Source of the DNA: Thalassospira alkalitolerans
GTDB lineage: Bacteria > Pseudomonadota > Alphaproteobacteria > Rhodospirillales > Thalassospiraceae
Assembly: GCF_002115745.1 (NCBI RefSeq)
Contig: NZ_JFKB01000013.1
Coordinates: 28,282 to 92,281 of the forward strand
Direction of reading: 5' to 3'
DNA: 64,000 nucleotides
Notes under the pieces: model-generated
What the model was told of the DNA's origin: nothing
Databases searched by the model: none
The model's input: the letters and a program-made list of their open reading frames with translations, nothing else
Made by a program: the position numbers and the translations under genes
Shown: positions 8,383 through 18,035 of the stretch, one piece after another
Layout: each line of letters begins with the position of its first letter
Position numbering within the stretch: position 1 is the stretch's first letter

Positions 8383-10200
8383 TTACTGGGCCGCGGCGAT
8401 GGCGGTTTCGTGGTCTTGCGCCGGGTGCAGGGGGCTGGCCTCTGCGCTGTGTTGCCGGGCAACGCGTTCGGTGCGCTTTTGTGTGATGGATTGAAGCTGT
8501 GCTTCGCTGGGATTGGCGCCGCCTTCATAGGCTTCAAGAAACTCCAGCAGTTCCTCGCGATAGGCATAGTAATCCGGATGATCCAAAAGCGCCTTGCGCG
8601 AACGCGGACGGGGCAGGTCGACTTTCATGATATTGCCGATTTTTGCCCGTGGCCCGTTGGACATCATCACCACCCGGTCGGCCAGTAAAATTGCCTCGTC
8701 GACATCATGAGTGACACAGATCGCTGTGACCTGAGTCCGTTTCCAAACATCCATAAGTACGTCCTGCAATTCCCAGCGTGTCAGGGAATCCAGCATGCCA
8801 AACGGTTCATCAAGCAAAAGAAGCTTTGGCGACAATGCAAAGGCGCGTGCAATGCCGACACGCTGTTTCATGCCATTGGAAAGGTCGTTCGCCAGCTTTT
8901 TCATGCTGTCACCAAGTCCAACGCGTTCAAGATAATATTCGATAATGTCGCGACGCTCGGAACTTGCGGCGTGGGGATAAACCTGTTCCACACCAAGTTC
9001 GACATTTTCATAGGCACTTAGCCAAGGCAAAAGTGATGGTGCCTGAAATACCACGGCTTTGTCCGGGCCGGCCTTGGTGATCTGGTTGTTATCAAGGGTG
9101 ATGATGCCATCGCTGATTTCGTTCAGGCCTGATACCATCGAAAGCACTGTGGATTTGCCGCAGCCGGAATGCCCGATCAGGGTGATGAATTCACCCTTGT
9201 TCATCGACAAGTCAAACCCGTCAACCACGGTTAGCGGACCTTTGGCGGTTGGGTAAACCTTGCTGATGCCGCTGAATTTAAGGAAGCCTTCCGTCGCGTC
9301 GGATTGGGTTTCCTTCTGATAGGCAGCAGGCGGCGCTTTATCTGGTTTTGTGGTTTGGTTTGCGGCTTTCTGGGTGATCGGAACGATATTGGGCAGATTG
9401 ATTTCGCGTTCTGTCTGTGTACCGCGCGCTTCGCCAACCGTCATCAGATAGTCGGTAATGGCTGCGCGCAATTCGATGAATTCGGCATCGCTGTTCATTT
9501 CCGCACGGTCGCGCGGGCGTGCAAGCGTGACCTGAAATTCTGGTCCCAATGTTGCCTTGGGGCCGGGTTTTAATGGAATGATCCGATCCGCCAAAAGGAT
9601 GGCTTCGTCGACATCATTGGTGATCAGGATGATGGTCTTTTTTTCCTGTTCACAGATGGCGGCAAATTCATCCTGCAATTTGGCACGGGTCAGCGCATCA
9701 AGGGCCGAAAGGGGCTCGTCCAGCAACAGAAGTTCGGGTTGCATCGCAAGGGCGCGGGCAACGGCAACGCGCTGGCGCATCCCGCCGGAAAGTTCGGCGG
9801 GCTTGCGGTCGCTGGCATGGGCAAGGCCAACCATGGCGATGTATTTTTCAGCCACTTCCTTGCGTTCCGCGCGGGATTTATGTTTCAGCACGCTGTCCAC
9901 GGCAAGTTGAACGTTGCCGTAAACCGAAAGCCAGGGCATCAGCGAATAGGACTGGAACACAACGCCGCGTTCCGGGCCGGGGCCGTCGATTTCCTTGCCT
10001 TTGAAAATCACGCCGCCCTGATCGGGCGTGATCAATCCGGCAAGGGCCGAGATCAGTGTGGTTTTCCCCGAGCCGGAAAAGCCGACAATCGCAATGAATT
10101 CGCCTTCTTCGACCTTAAGGTTGATGTCTGACAGAACGTCGGTGCGGTTTTTACCCTCGCCATAATGTTTGGACAGGGCGGAAATTTCCAGAAATGCCAT
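8383..10200 (-). CDS. nrtCD: Nitrate ABC transporter, two ATPase domains fused in one chain
   Basis: A 605-residue tandem ATPase powering nitrate uptake with NrtB and NrtA. Domain 1: Walker A GFSGSGKT at 40-47, signature LSGGM at 137, Walker B LLLLDEP at 157. Domain 2 (after a 50-residue Q/T/P-rich linker): Walker A GHSGCGKS at 343-350, signature LSNGM near 440, Walker B LLLLDEP near 461. The domain 1 switch histidine is replaced by N195 (ITNDVDEA), while domain 2 keeps it (VTHDVDEA). Because each ATP site combines one domain's Walker motifs with the other's signature, one site is doubly non-canonical (N195 with LSNGM). Most known systems encode NrtC and NrtD separately. It begins 12 bases after the nrtB stop. 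Confidence 0.92.
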   Translation of the reverse strand: MAFLEISALSKHYGEGKNRTDVLSDINLKVEEGEFIAIVGFSGSGKTTLISALAGLITPDQGGVIFKGKEIDGPGPERGVVFQSYSLMPWLSVYGNVQLAVDSVLKHKSRAERKEVAEKYIAMVGLAHASDRKPAELSGGMRQRVAVARALAMQPELLLLDEPLSALDALTRAKLQDEFAAICEQEKKTIILITNDVDEAILLADRIIPLKPGPKATLGPEFQVTLARPRDRAEMNSDAEFIELRAAITDYLMTVGEARGTQTEREINLPNIVPITQKAANQTTKPDKAPPAAYQKETQSDATEGFLKFSGISKVYPTAKGPLTVVDGFDLSMNKGEFITLIGHSGCGKSTVLSMVSGLNEISDGIITLDNNQITKAGPDKAVVFQAPSLLPWLSAYENVELGVEQVYPHAASSERRDIIEYYLERVGLGDSMKKLANDLSNGMKQRVGIARAFALSPKLLLLDEPFGMLDSLTRWELQDVLMDVWKRTQVTAICVTHDVDEAILLADRVVMMSNGPRAKIGNIMKVDLPRPRSRKALLDHPDYYAYREELLEFLEAYEGGANPSEAQLQSITQKRTERVARQHSAEASPLHPAQDHETAIAAAQ

Positions 10201-10212
10201 TTCTTCGTCCCC

Positions 10213-11292
10213 TTAACGGTTGGCCGAGAAGGTAAAGGCACGCTGTAATGCATACATCAGGCGATCCAGCATAAAGCCGACAATCCCGATGGTCAAAACC
10301 GCGACCATGATTTTGGCAAGCGACTGTGACGATCCGTTCTGGAATTCATCCCAGACGAATTTGCCGAGGCCGGGGTTTTGCGCCAGCATTTCTGCGGCGA
10401 TCAGCACCATCCAGCCAACGCCCAGTGACAGGCGTAGGCCTGTAAAGATCAGAGGTAATGAGGATGGCAGGACCAGTTTGGTAATGGTTTTCATGGTCGG
10501 AAGTTGCAAGACACGGCCGACATTCATCAGATCCTTGTCAATGGACGCGACGCCAAGGGCGGTATTGATCAGGGTCGGCCAAAGCGAACAAAGCGTGACG
10601 GTTACGGCAGAAATCACCAGGGATTTCGGGAAAAAGTCATTCACATCGACGTAAACAGCCGAAACAATCATGGTCACAATCGGAAGCCACGCCAGCGGTG
10701 AAACCGGTTTGAAAAGCTGGATCAACGGATTGATCGCGCCGTTGACAGCCTTGGATAGTCCCGATGCAATGCCCAGTGGCACGGCAATTACCGTGGCAAT
10801 GACAAAGCCAAGGCCAACCGTGAACAATGATGTGATGATCTGATCGATATAGGTCGGCTTGCCGGTGTAGGTGCGGTACTTCACCTTGTCAGGTTTGCCT
10901 TCGGCAACGAATTTGGCGTTGCGAACATCCTGTCTTTCGTAAAAGGCATCGGCCTTTTTACGCTCGCGTAGATGATCGGCCCAAAGATTGGTGGTTTGTT
11001 CCCAAACCTGTACCGGGCCGGGGATGGCGCCCAGTGATGTCTGGACTTTTGGGGCAAGGACACCCCAGGCCAACAGAAACAGTCCAATGCCCAAAAGCGG
11101 GATCACCAAAACACGCTTGAGTTCGCCAAGCTGTTCGCGCGGATTGTCACCTGCGGCCATTTTCAGCATCGGCGTTAACCAGGACAATCCCAGCGCATCA
11201 AGCCAACTGCTGGCCTTGTTGATTGCGGCAAAGACCTTTTCGCGACGCGGGGCCGATGCCGGGGATGAAAGAGTTTCTGTCGCATTGGACAT
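10213..11292 (-). CDS. nrtB: Nitrate ABC transporter permease NrtB
   Basis: A 359-residue inner-membrane permease with a binding-protein-dependent transport fold. A first membrane segment near residue 70 is followed by a soluble stretch of about 90 residues, and the permease core with the EAA-like loop lies in the C-terminal two thirds. I chose the ATG at 11292 because AAGGA stands 8 bases upstream; a further ATG at 11337 adds 15 residues with no ribosome site. It sits between nrtA and the fused ATPase in one operon. Confidence 0.9.
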   Translation of the reverse strand: MSNATETLSSPASAPRREKVFAAINKASSWLDALGLSWLTPMLKMAAGDNPREQLGELKRVLVIPLLGIGLFLLAWGVLAPKVQTSLGAIPGPVQVWEQTTNLWADHLRERKKADAFYERQDVRNAKFVAEGKPDKVKYRTYTGKPTYIDQIITSLFTVGLGFVIATVIAVPLGIASGLSKAVNGAINPLIQLFKPVSPLAWLPIVTMIVSAVYVDVNDFFPKSLVISAVTVTLCSLWPTLINTALGVASIDKDLMNVGRVLQLPTMKTITKLVLPSSLPLIFTGLRLSLGVGWMVLIAAEMLAQNPGLGKFVWDEFQNGSSQSLAKIMVAVLTIGIVGFMLDRLMYALQRAFTFSANR

Positions 11293-11367
11293 CTTTGGGT
11301 TCCTTGCAGTGCGGGAAAACAGGTGCAGGCCGTCCATGCGGGGCGGCCTGCATCGTCCAAATGGGTG

Positions 11368-12768
11368 TTAGCTGCCAGCAACCTCGTTGCCTTTGACCAC
11401 CTGATTGGATTTCAGGCCGATGGCAAGCGAGTTGATATAGGCGTTGGGCTGTTTGCCGTCATAGGTGACGCCGTCAATGATGTCGGCGGCCGGTGTTGGT
11501 TCGCGGTAGCCGTCGCTATCCCACGGGAAGTCTGCTTCGGCGGCTTCGCCGTCTTCGACAAGCAGTTTTGCCGCTTTAAGGTAGATGTCCGGGCGGTAAA
11601 CTGATTTGGCGGTTTCGGCGTACCAGCTATCATCCTTGTGATCGGTGATCTGGCCCCAGCGACGCATCTGGGTCAAATACCAGATGGCATCCGAATAATA
11701 CGGATAGGTCGCATAATAGCGGAAGAACACATTGAAATCCGGGACGTCGCGTGTGTCACCTTTTTCGTATTCAAAGGTGCCGGTCATGGAATTGGCGATT
11801 ACTTCCTTGTCGGCGCCGACATATTCCGGGCGGGACAGGATTTCGACGGCTTCCATGCGGTTGGCGTTGTTGTTTTCGTCAAGCCACTCTGCCGCCCGGA
11901 TCAGTGCCTTGGTCAGGGCCAGTGTGGTGTTGGGGTTTTCTTCAACAAACTGTTCGGTCAGGCCAAAGACCTTTTCCGGGTTGTTCTTCCAGATTTCGTA
12001 ATCGGTGATGACCGGAACGCCAATACCTTTGAAGACGGCCTGCTGGTTCCATGGTTCGCCAACGCAATATCCGTTGATGGTGCCGGCTTCAAGGGTTGCC
12101 GGCATCTGGGGCGGTGGTGTCACCGACAGCATGGCATCGGCCTTGATCTGGCCCGAAATATCGGTGTCGGAATAGAAGCCGGGGTGAATGCCGCCCGATG
12201 CCAGCCAATAACGCAATTCGTAATTGTGGGTCGATACCGGGAAGACCATGCCCATATTAAACGGCTTGCCGTCGGCCTTGAATTTATCGATAACCGGTTT
12301 CAGCGCGTCGGCCTTGATCGGGTGTACCGGTTTGCCATCGGCGCCAACCGGGATATGCGGTTTCATCATTTCCCAGACTTCGTTGGAAACGGTAATGCCG
12401 TTGCCATTCAAATCCATCGAGAACGGGGTCACGATGTGGGCTTTGGTGCCAAAGCCGATTGTCGCGGCAAGCGGTTGTCCGGCCAGCATATGTGCGCCGT
12501 CAAGCTCGCCGGTGATTACCCGGTCCAACAGAACCTTCCAGTTGGCTTGCGGTTCAAGGGTGACATAAAGACCTTCGTCTTCGAAAAAGCCTTTTTCATA
12601 CGCAATGGCAAGCGGGGCCATATCGGTCAGCTTGATAAAGCCGAATTTAAGTTCGTCTTTTTCAACGTCGAGCATTTCGGCGCTGGCCGGAAGAGCAAAG
12701 CCAGCCGCAAGCATGAAGGATGCTGTTGCAGCAAGCAGGGTACGGCGAGAAAATTTCAATGAACGCAT
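11368..12768 (-). CDS. nrtA: Nitrate ABC transporter substrate-binding protein NrtA
   Basis: A 466-residue periplasmic nitrate-binding protein. The N-terminus is a Tat-type signal (SRRTLL at 7-12, hydrophobic stretch, ASA cleavage motif near 30), which fits export in folded form. The nitrate/bicarbonate-binding family core follows, with THNYELRYW and [11 protein letters not shown] blocks shared with NasS. It is first in the leftward nrtA-nrtB-nrtCD operon, behind a sigma-54 promoter and an attenuator leader. Confidence 0.94.
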   Translation of the reverse strand: MRSLKFSRRTLLAATASFMLAAGFALPASAEMLDVEKDELKFGFIKLTDMAPLAIAYEKGFFEDEGLYVTLEPQANWKVLLDRVITGELDGAHMLAGQPLAATIGFGTKAHIVTPFSMDLNGNGITVSNEVWEMMKPHIPVGADGKPVHPIKADALKPVIDKFKADGKPFNMGMVFPVSTHNYELRYWLASGGIHPGFYSDTDISGQIKADAMLSVTPPPQMPATLEAGTINGYCVGEPWNQQAVFKGIGVPVITDYEIWKNNPEKVFGLTEQFVEENPNTTLALTKALIRAAEWLDENNNANRMEAVEILSRPEYVGADKEVIANSMTGTFEYEKGDTRDVPDFNVFFRYYATYPYYSDAIWYLTQMRRWGQITDHKDDSWYAETAKSVYRPDIYLKAAKLLVEDGEAAEADFPWDSDGYREPTPAADIIDGVTYDGKQPNAYINSLAIGLKSNQVVKGNEVAGS

Positions 12769-12797
12769 CGTTTCGTATCCATTCCTTGACCCAAAAC

Positions 12798-12860
12798 AAA
12801 AAAAAGCTGCCGAACAGTAAGCTCCGTTGCGGGCGCAACGTGTTTACATCGTTCGGCAGC
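12798..12860 (-). terminator. Intrinsic terminator (attenuator) in the nrtA leader
   Basis: On the leftward transcript GCTGCCGAAC (12851-12860) pairs perfectly with GTTCGGCAGC (12806-12815), extendable by A-T pairs, and is followed by eight T (12798-12805). The apical part folds further (CGTTGC/GCAACG). It ends about 30 bases before the nrtA start codon, so it must be overridden for expression. Confidence 0.85.
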
Positions 12861-12891
12861 TTTGCCTTTATGTGCACCCGCCATTGGGTGC
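12855..12891 (-). promoter_or_regulatory. ANTAR-type two-hairpin leader of nrtA (NasT target)
   Basis: P1 (12874-12891) is a perfect 6-bp stem GCACCC/GGGUGC with loop AAUGGC, the same loop as P1 of nirB. P2 (12855-12866) is GGC, loop AAAGCU, GCC; its stem is only 3 bp. Both loops have A1 and G4. P2 overlaps the left arm of the terminator, so NasT bound to P1-P2 would block the terminator. P2 is the weaker part of the call. Confidence 0.7.
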
Positions 12892-12927
12892 GATATTTCG
12901 TTGTCCACGTAGGACTGCTATTGCACT

Positions 12928-12943
12928 TGCAAAGGTTATGCCA
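12928..12943 (-). promoter_or_regulatory. Sigma-54 promoter of nrtA-nrtB-nrtCD
   Basis: The leftward strand reads TGGCATAACCTTTGCA, matching TGGCAY-N5-TTGCA. The transcript would start near 12915, about 24 bases before the P1 hairpin. Confidence 0.75.
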
Positions 12944-13120
12944 TTGGGGGTGTGTTGTTTTATATCAGATGGTTAGTTGATTTTTGAGCTTTGGGATGTG
13001 GTGGTAATTGTGCGATGCACGCTTATTAATGATTAAAAAATAATCTTATAAAATATTACTGTATAATATTTGTGCAAAATTAAAGGTGTTATTGAGGTCC
13101 CCGGTTTTTAGTCAAGCATT
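12944..13120. other. AT-rich intergenic stretch upstream of nrtA
   Basis: This stretch is AT-rich, especially 13018-13085, and holds no convincing ORF. It lies upstream of the nrtA sigma-54 promoter, so it is the likely enhancer region. A GTGC-GAT-GCAC palindrome at 13010-13020 was seen but does not have NtrC orientation. Confidence 0.4.
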
Positions 13121-13151
13121 CACCCCGGAAATCGGGTGGATTTCCGGGGTG
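13121..13151 (-). terminator. Hairpin downstream of the GNAT gene
   Basis: CACCCCGGAAATC pairs perfectly with GATTTCCGGGGTG around a 5-base loop, 28 bases after the leftward gene ends. The tail is not a clean T run (a five-T stretch comes only about 12 bases on), so efficiency is uncertain. Confidence 0.6.
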
Positions 13152-13179
13152 TTCCTGATGTTGCGGTGGTGCCGTATTG

Positions 13180-13890
13180 TTATTTACGGAAACTTTGCAG
13201 GCTGCGGCGCTGTTTGCCATTGTCGTCGAAATTATCGGGCGATAACCATGCCTCAAAGGCAGCTTTGACCATCGGCCATTCCAGGTCGGTGATGGAAAAC
13301 CATGCTGTATCGCGGTTGCGCCCTTTATAGACTATGTGGTTGCGGAATGTGCCTTCATAGGTAAAGCCATATCGTGCGGCGGCGGCGCGTGACGGGGCGT
13401 TTTGATCGTCGCATTTCCATTCGTAACGACGATAACCCAGTTCATCAAAGGCGCGCTTCATCATCAGATACATCGCTTCGGTGCCGCCGATGGTCTGTGA
13501 CAGGGCCGGAGAATAATTGATGTTGCCGATTTCGATCCCGCCAAATGCAACGTCGATCCGCATAAAGGCGGCAACACCAACGGCCTTTTGGGATGCCTTA
13601 TCGATGATGGTGTGAAACATCGGGTCATCATTTTTTGCCATGGTTTCAAGCCAACTGCGATAGGCATCAAACCCGTCGAACGCGTCCGTAAAAAGATAGG
13701 TAAAGCGCGATCCATCCATGGCTTCGCGATTGGCTTCAAAAAGCTGTTTGGCATCGCGGGTAATATCAAGCGGACTGACAATAACGTGGTTGCCAATCAT
13801 ATCGCTGCGCGGTGGCAACGGGCGTTTGGTCCAATTTTCCGCCGGGCGGCCTACCGGCTGACCAAATTCGTTTTTAAAGTCTGATGTCAT
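13180..13890 (-). CDS. GNAT-family N-acetyltransferase (RimJ/RimL-like)
   Basis: A 236-residue protein of the GNAT fold. The family pattern is seen in the region GNINYSPALSQTIGGTEAMYLM (structural resemblance to ribosomal protein acetyltransferases) followed by RRYEWKCDDQNAPSRAAAARYGF, the typical C-terminal half with N and R residues near the acetyl-CoA site. The substrate is unknown. The start at 13890 is preferred over 13923 because AAGG lies 8 bases before it. It stands alone between the nitrate and peptide transport operons. Confidence 0.82.
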   Translation of the reverse strand: MTSDFKNEFGQPVGRPAENWTKRPLPPRSDMIGNHVIVSPLDITRDAKQLFEANREAMDGSRFTYLFTDAFDGFDAYRSWLETMAKNDDPMFHTIIDKASQKAVGVAAFMRIDVAFGGIEIGNINYSPALSQTIGGTEAMYLMMKRAFDELGYRRYEWKCDDQNAPSRAAAARYGFTYEGTFRNHIVYKGRNRDTAWFSITDLEWPMVKAAFEAWLSPDNFDDNGKQRRSLQSFRK

Positions 13891-14536
13891 TTCGAGACCT
13901 TTGTTTAGGGGGCAAGAATGCATGCAGTCTGAACCATTATTGGGGGCGTAAAAAGGTCCGGTTTTGTAAAATGAACAGAGCCAATTTTAAGCGTCAACAC
14001 AGACAGTTATCTTGTCGTCAGACAGCCGCAATGCCGCGTTTTTTTTGGGGTGTTGGCCGTTTAAAAAAAAGGAGTCTTGGCGGGTTTTCCTGATCCGAAT
14101 TGTTAAGAAACAGCGCCTTGGCGGCTTTGTTCTGATTGGACCAAATGTTGTGCCTGTGTCGTGCATGTATGATAATTTATTGTTTTAAAACAATTAGTTG
14201 ATTTGGTGTGGTGCCGTGAGGATTGTCACAGACCGACGCGGCCGAAGCCGCCATTTAATCTGTTTAAATTCAATTCGTTGACAATTTATCGAATAAATGA
14301 TGATGTTTAGGGATAAACTTAAAAAAACTAGAATTTGATATCAGGGTTGTCGGCAATCGTCGTTTCGAGGGATCGCGTTACAACTTTCCGTCACGCTTTA
14401 TCATAAGGTCGCGGCTCCCAACCGTACCTGTTGAAAGTTCCTTGCCGCGCGCTTGTTCCATACTTGCAGCACTGACATCGGTTTGACAGATGTGCGCCAC
14501 CCGCGCATCCGCCTTACATTTATCGAGGATGTTTGC
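13891..14536. other. Intergenic region before the peptide transporter operon
   Basis: About 650 bases without a convincing gene. It contains a perfect 14-base palindrome TTGTTTTAAAACAA at 14180-14193, an inverted repeat ATTCG-N12-CGAAT at 14273-14294, and a TTGACA at 14278-14283 that could be a -35 box, though no good -10 box follows at 16-18 bases. These are candidate control sites for the rightward transporter operon. The left third holds only T and A runs. Confidence 0.4.
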
Positions 14537-16369
14537 GTGACTGATGCTGTTTCCACGCCGATTTTGTCTGTCGAAGATTTATCCGTTGAATTCGGCGACA
14601 CCCGAGTTGTCGAAAATCTGAGTTTTGCTGTCAAACCGGGCAGGACGCTGGCAATTGTTGGTGAGTCCGGGTCGGGAAAATCTGTGACATCGATGTCGAT
14701 TATGCGCCTTGCTGATATGATGGGGGCGTCCTATGCATCCGGCGCCATCCGGTTTACCCCGGATGATCGCAAGGATGATTTGCTGACGCTGACGCAAAAA
14801 CAGATGCGCAACATTCGCGGCAAAGACATCGCGATGATTTTTCAGGAACCGATGACGTCGCTGAATCCGGTCTTTACCATTGGGGATCAGATCGCAGAAT
14901 CCCTGATCCTGCATGAAGGCATGCCAAAATCAGATGCGCGCGCCGAAAGCAAACGTCTGCTTGATATGGTGCGTTTACCCGATGCACAGGAATTGCTGGA
15001 CCGTTATCCCCATCAGCTTTCTGGCGGTATGCGTCAGCGTGTGATGATTGCCATGGCTTTGGCATGTCGGCCCAAGGTGCTGATTGCCGACGAACCGACC
15101 ACGGCCCTTGATGTCACCATTCAGGCGCAAATTCTGACCATCATCCGTGATCTGCAAAAAGAACTCGGCATGGCGGTAATCTTTATTACCCATGATATGG
15201 GCGTGGTCGCCGAAATTGCCGATGATGTCGTGGTCATGTGGAAGGGCAAAAAGGTCGAAGAAGGAACCGTTGCTGATATCTTTGCCCATCCGGCGCATCC
15301 CTATACCCAGACGCTGTTATCTGCCGTTCCCAAGCTTGGCAGTATGACGGGCGAAGTTTTCCCCAAACGTTTCCCGGTAACCGTGATGGATGGTGAAACA
15401 CCATGCGTCGTCGGGGCGGAGCATATCCAAAATACCGCACGTTATGACGAAGCACCGCTTTTGTCCGTGCGCGACCTTGTGACACGCTTCGATATCAAAA
15501 AAGGCCTGTTTGGTGGTGTTTCGCATCGCGTGCATGCGGTCGAAAATGTCAGTTTCGATATTTATCGCGGCGAAACGCTGGCACTTGTCGGGGAATCCGG
15601 ATCGGGAAAGTCGACCATCGGGCGCACGATCCAGCAATTGCAAAAGGCAACCGCAGGCAACATCAGTTTCGATGGACGTCCATTTGCAACAATGGGCAAG
15701 GTCGAACAGCGACGCCTGTGTCAGGAAATCCAATATATTTTTCAAGATCCCTTTGCCTCGCTCGACCCGCGCAAAAAGATCGGGTTTTCGATTGCCGAGC
15801 CGATCCGCACCCATCGTTTGATCGAAGGCGACAAGCAGATTACGGCGCGTGTTGATCAGTTGCTGGAACGTGTCGGCCTGATATCGGCCCATGCAGATCG
15901 TTATCCGCATGAATTTTCCGGTGGTCAGCGCCAGCGTATTTGCATTGCGCGTGCGCTTGCATCCAATCCGAAACTGATCATCGCTGACGAAGCCCTTTCT
16001 GCCCTTGATGTTTCAATTCAGGCACAAATCATCAATCTGTTCATGGAGCTTCAGGAAGAACATGGGTTGGCTTATCTGTTCATCAGTCATGACATGGCGG
16101 TGGTTGAAAAAATGAGCCACCGTGTCGCGGTGCTTTACCTTGGGCAGGTAGCTGAAATTGGCACACGTCAACAGGTTCTTGAAACACCCGGCCACCCCTA
16201 TACCCAACGACTTCTTAGTGCAGTACCGGTCGCCGACCCCACGTTTGTGCGTGACCGTGTTCTGATGGATGGTGAAATCCCAAGCCCGATCCGTCGGGTG
16301 GGGGATGAACCCGCCATTCTTGCCCATCGAGAAATTGCGCCCGGTCATTTTGTGGCCGACGCACGTTAA
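14537..16369 (+). CDS. Peptide-type ABC transporter, fused ATPase domains (DppD-DppF type)
   Basis: A 610-residue tandem ATPase of the oligopeptide/nickel family. Domain 1 has Walker A GESGSGKS near residue 45, LSGGMRQR and LIADEPTTALDVT. Domain 2 has GESGSGKS near 355, FSGGQRQR and IIADEALSALDVS. Each domain ends with the family's HPYTQ/LLSAVP segment. I chose the GTG at 14537, which has GAGGA 7 bases upstream, over an in-frame ATG at 14453 without a ribosome site. It leads an operon with binding protein, two permeases and a peptidase. Confidence 0.9.
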   Translation: MTDAVSTPILSVEDLSVEFGDTRVVENLSFAVKPGRTLAIVGESGSGKSVTSMSIMRLADMMGASYASGAIRFTPDDRKDDLLTLTQKQMRNIRGKDIAMIFQEPMTSLNPVFTIGDQIAESLILHEGMPKSDARAESKRLLDMVRLPDAQELLDRYPHQLSGGMRQRVMIAMALACRPKVLIADEPTTALDVTIQAQILTIIRDLQKELGMAVIFITHDMGVVAEIADDVVVMWKGKKVEEGTVADIFAHPAHPYTQTLLSAVPKLGSMTGEVFPKRFPVTVMDGETPCVVGAEHIQNTARYDEAPLLSVRDLVTRFDIKKGLFGGVSHRVHAVENVSFDIYRGETLALVGESGSGKSTIGRTIQQLQKATAGNISFDGRPFATMGKVEQRRLCQEIQYIFQDPFASLDPRKKIGFSIAEPIRTHRLIEGDKQITARVDQLLERVGLISAHADRYPHEFSGGQRQRICIARALASNPKLIIADEALSALDVSIQAQIINLFMELQEEHGLAYLFISHDMAVVEKMSHRVAVLYLGQVAEIGTRQQVLETPGHPYTQRLLSAVPVADPTFVRDRVLMDGEIPSPIRRVGDEPAILAHREIAPGHFVADAR

Positions 16370-16432
16370 GGCGGCCCGTTTGCCGCAATCTTGTCTCCCC
16401 GAGTACCTCGCCACCAAACAACGGAGAAAAAC

Positions 16433-17965
16433 ATGACGAAAAAACAGGGAATGCGTAGTGCACTGATGGCCCTTGCCCTTGCGGGCGGCCTGATGGCAAC
16501 TGCGCCGGCACATGCCGAAGGCACTTTGACCGTTTCATCACCGCAGGACCCGGGAAGCTGGGACCCGGTTGATACCTTTCTGGTAAACTGGTCGTCGGTT
16601 GCGACCAACATCTACGACGGTCTGACCTATCGCGGGCCGGATACCAAACTGGTTCCGGGGCTGGCAACGTCTTGGGAAGAACTCGACAATGGAACGCGTA
16701 TCCGTTTCCATTTACGCGAAGGCGTGACCTTCCAGAACGGCGAAGCTTTTAACGCTGATGCTGTTAAATTCACCTTTGATCGCCTGATGGGCGACGAAGG
16801 TAAAAAAGGTCCGCAGCGGTCAAACTATGCTGCGATCAAATCGGTTGAAGTCATCGACGAGAATACCGTCGATATGAATTTGACCCAGCCTGATCCGGTC
16901 CTTTTGACCAAACTTGCCGGTTATGGTGCGATGATCGTGCCGCCGAAATATATCGCGGAAAAGGGCGAGGATTTCTTCAACGCCCATCCGATAGGCACCG
17001 GTCCGTTCAAGATGGTATCCTATGAACCCAAAGTCGGCGTGACGCTTGAAGCCTATGCCGGTCATTGGGGCGGTGCGCCAAAACTTTCGATGGTCAAATA
17101 TCGCTTTATCAGCGAACCCTCCACCGCCGTTGCCGAATTGCAGGCTGGCAATGTTGATCTGGTCATTCCGCCGACCATTCCAATCGGCATGATCCCGACC
17201 ATTCAAGAAGACGAAAATATCGATGTTGTCTCTACGGTAAGCCCGACGGTTTATGCGCTGCGCTTTAACACTGGCAACGGTATTACGGCGGACGAAAAAG
17301 TCCGTAAGGCTATGATTTACGGTGTAGACCGTCAGGCGATTATTGACTCGATCCTTGGTGGTCAGGCCGCACCGATTGCAAGTTTCCAGGGTGATCTGTC
17401 GTTTGGTATCGATCCGGAAATGAAACCACTGCCTTACGACCCGACCAAGGCCAAGGCGCTTCTGAAAGAAGCTGGCGTTGCACCGGGTGCGAAAATTCAG
17501 ATCGATATTCGCGGCAATGATGCAACCTTTAACGAAGTTGTTCAGGCGGTTGCCAGCTATCTACAGATTATCGGTCTGAATGCGACGATCAAGCCGTATG
17601 AAACCAACGTATTGCTCAATGACATCATCCCGGCGGGTAAAACCGGTGCGATGTTCCAGCAGTCGTGGGGCGGCTGGACGCTTGATTATGATAACACGGC
17701 CTATTTCATGTATCACACGGGCGAAAAATGGAACCCGTATGACAGCGATCCGGACCTCGACAAGCTGCTGGAATCCCAGCGTGCCATTACCGATCGTGCC
17801 AAACGTGAAGAAATCTTGCAGTCGATTGCGCATTACACCGCTGATCGGGCGCTGGAAATGCCGCTTTATAACCTCAATGCCATTTTTGGGGTTTCCAAGC
17901 GCGTCAAGGGCTTCGTCCCGGTTCCTGATAGCCGTCTGCGCCTGACAGAAGTTTCTGTCGATTGA
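16433..17965 (+). CDS. ABC transporter substrate-binding protein, family 5
   Basis: A 510-residue exported protein of the DppA/OppA/NikA family. The signal peptide spans residues 1-28 (MTKKQ start, hydrophobic stretch, AHAEG cleavage region). Family features include the PGSWDPVDTFLVNWSS opening, the WEELDNGTRIRFHLREGVTFQNGE segment and the RKAMIYGVDRQAI block. The ATG at 16433 has CGGAG upstream; an ATG at 16391 lies before it without support. Ligand is likely a peptide, given the linked peptidase, but this is inference. Confidence 0.9.
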   Translation: MTKKQGMRSALMALALAGGLMATAPAHAEGTLTVSSPQDPGSWDPVDTFLVNWSSVATNIYDGLTYRGPDTKLVPGLATSWEELDNGTRIRFHLREGVTFQNGEAFNADAVKFTFDRLMGDEGKKGPQRSNYAAIKSVEVIDENTVDMNLTQPDPVLLTKLAGYGAMIVPPKYIAEKGEDFFNAHPIGTGPFKMVSYEPKVGVTLEAYAGHWGGAPKLSMVKYRFISEPSTAVAELQAGNVDLVIPPTIPIGMIPTIQEDENIDVVSTVSPTVYALRFNTGNGITADEKVRKAMIYGVDRQAIIDSILGGQAAPIASFQGDLSFGIDPEMKPLPYDPTKAKALLKEAGVAPGAKIQIDIRGNDATFNEVVQAVASYLQIIGLNATIKPYETNVLLNDIIPAGKTGAMFQQSWGGWTLDYDNTAYFMYHTGEKWNPYDSDPDLDKLLESQRAITDRAKREEILQSIAHYTADRALEMPLYNLNAIFGVSKRVKGFVPVPDSRLRLTEVSVD

Positions 17966-18035
17966 TGTGAAATACGATATCGCCCGGAATCTGTCCGGGC
18001 GATATCGGTGCCTATTTCTTTAAAGGACAAGTGCT

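Noticed and set aside
11638..12762. 374-residue rightward ORF over nrtA
   Set aside because: Antisense to the clear nrtA gene and with His/Gly/Phe-rich composition typical of a mirror frame.
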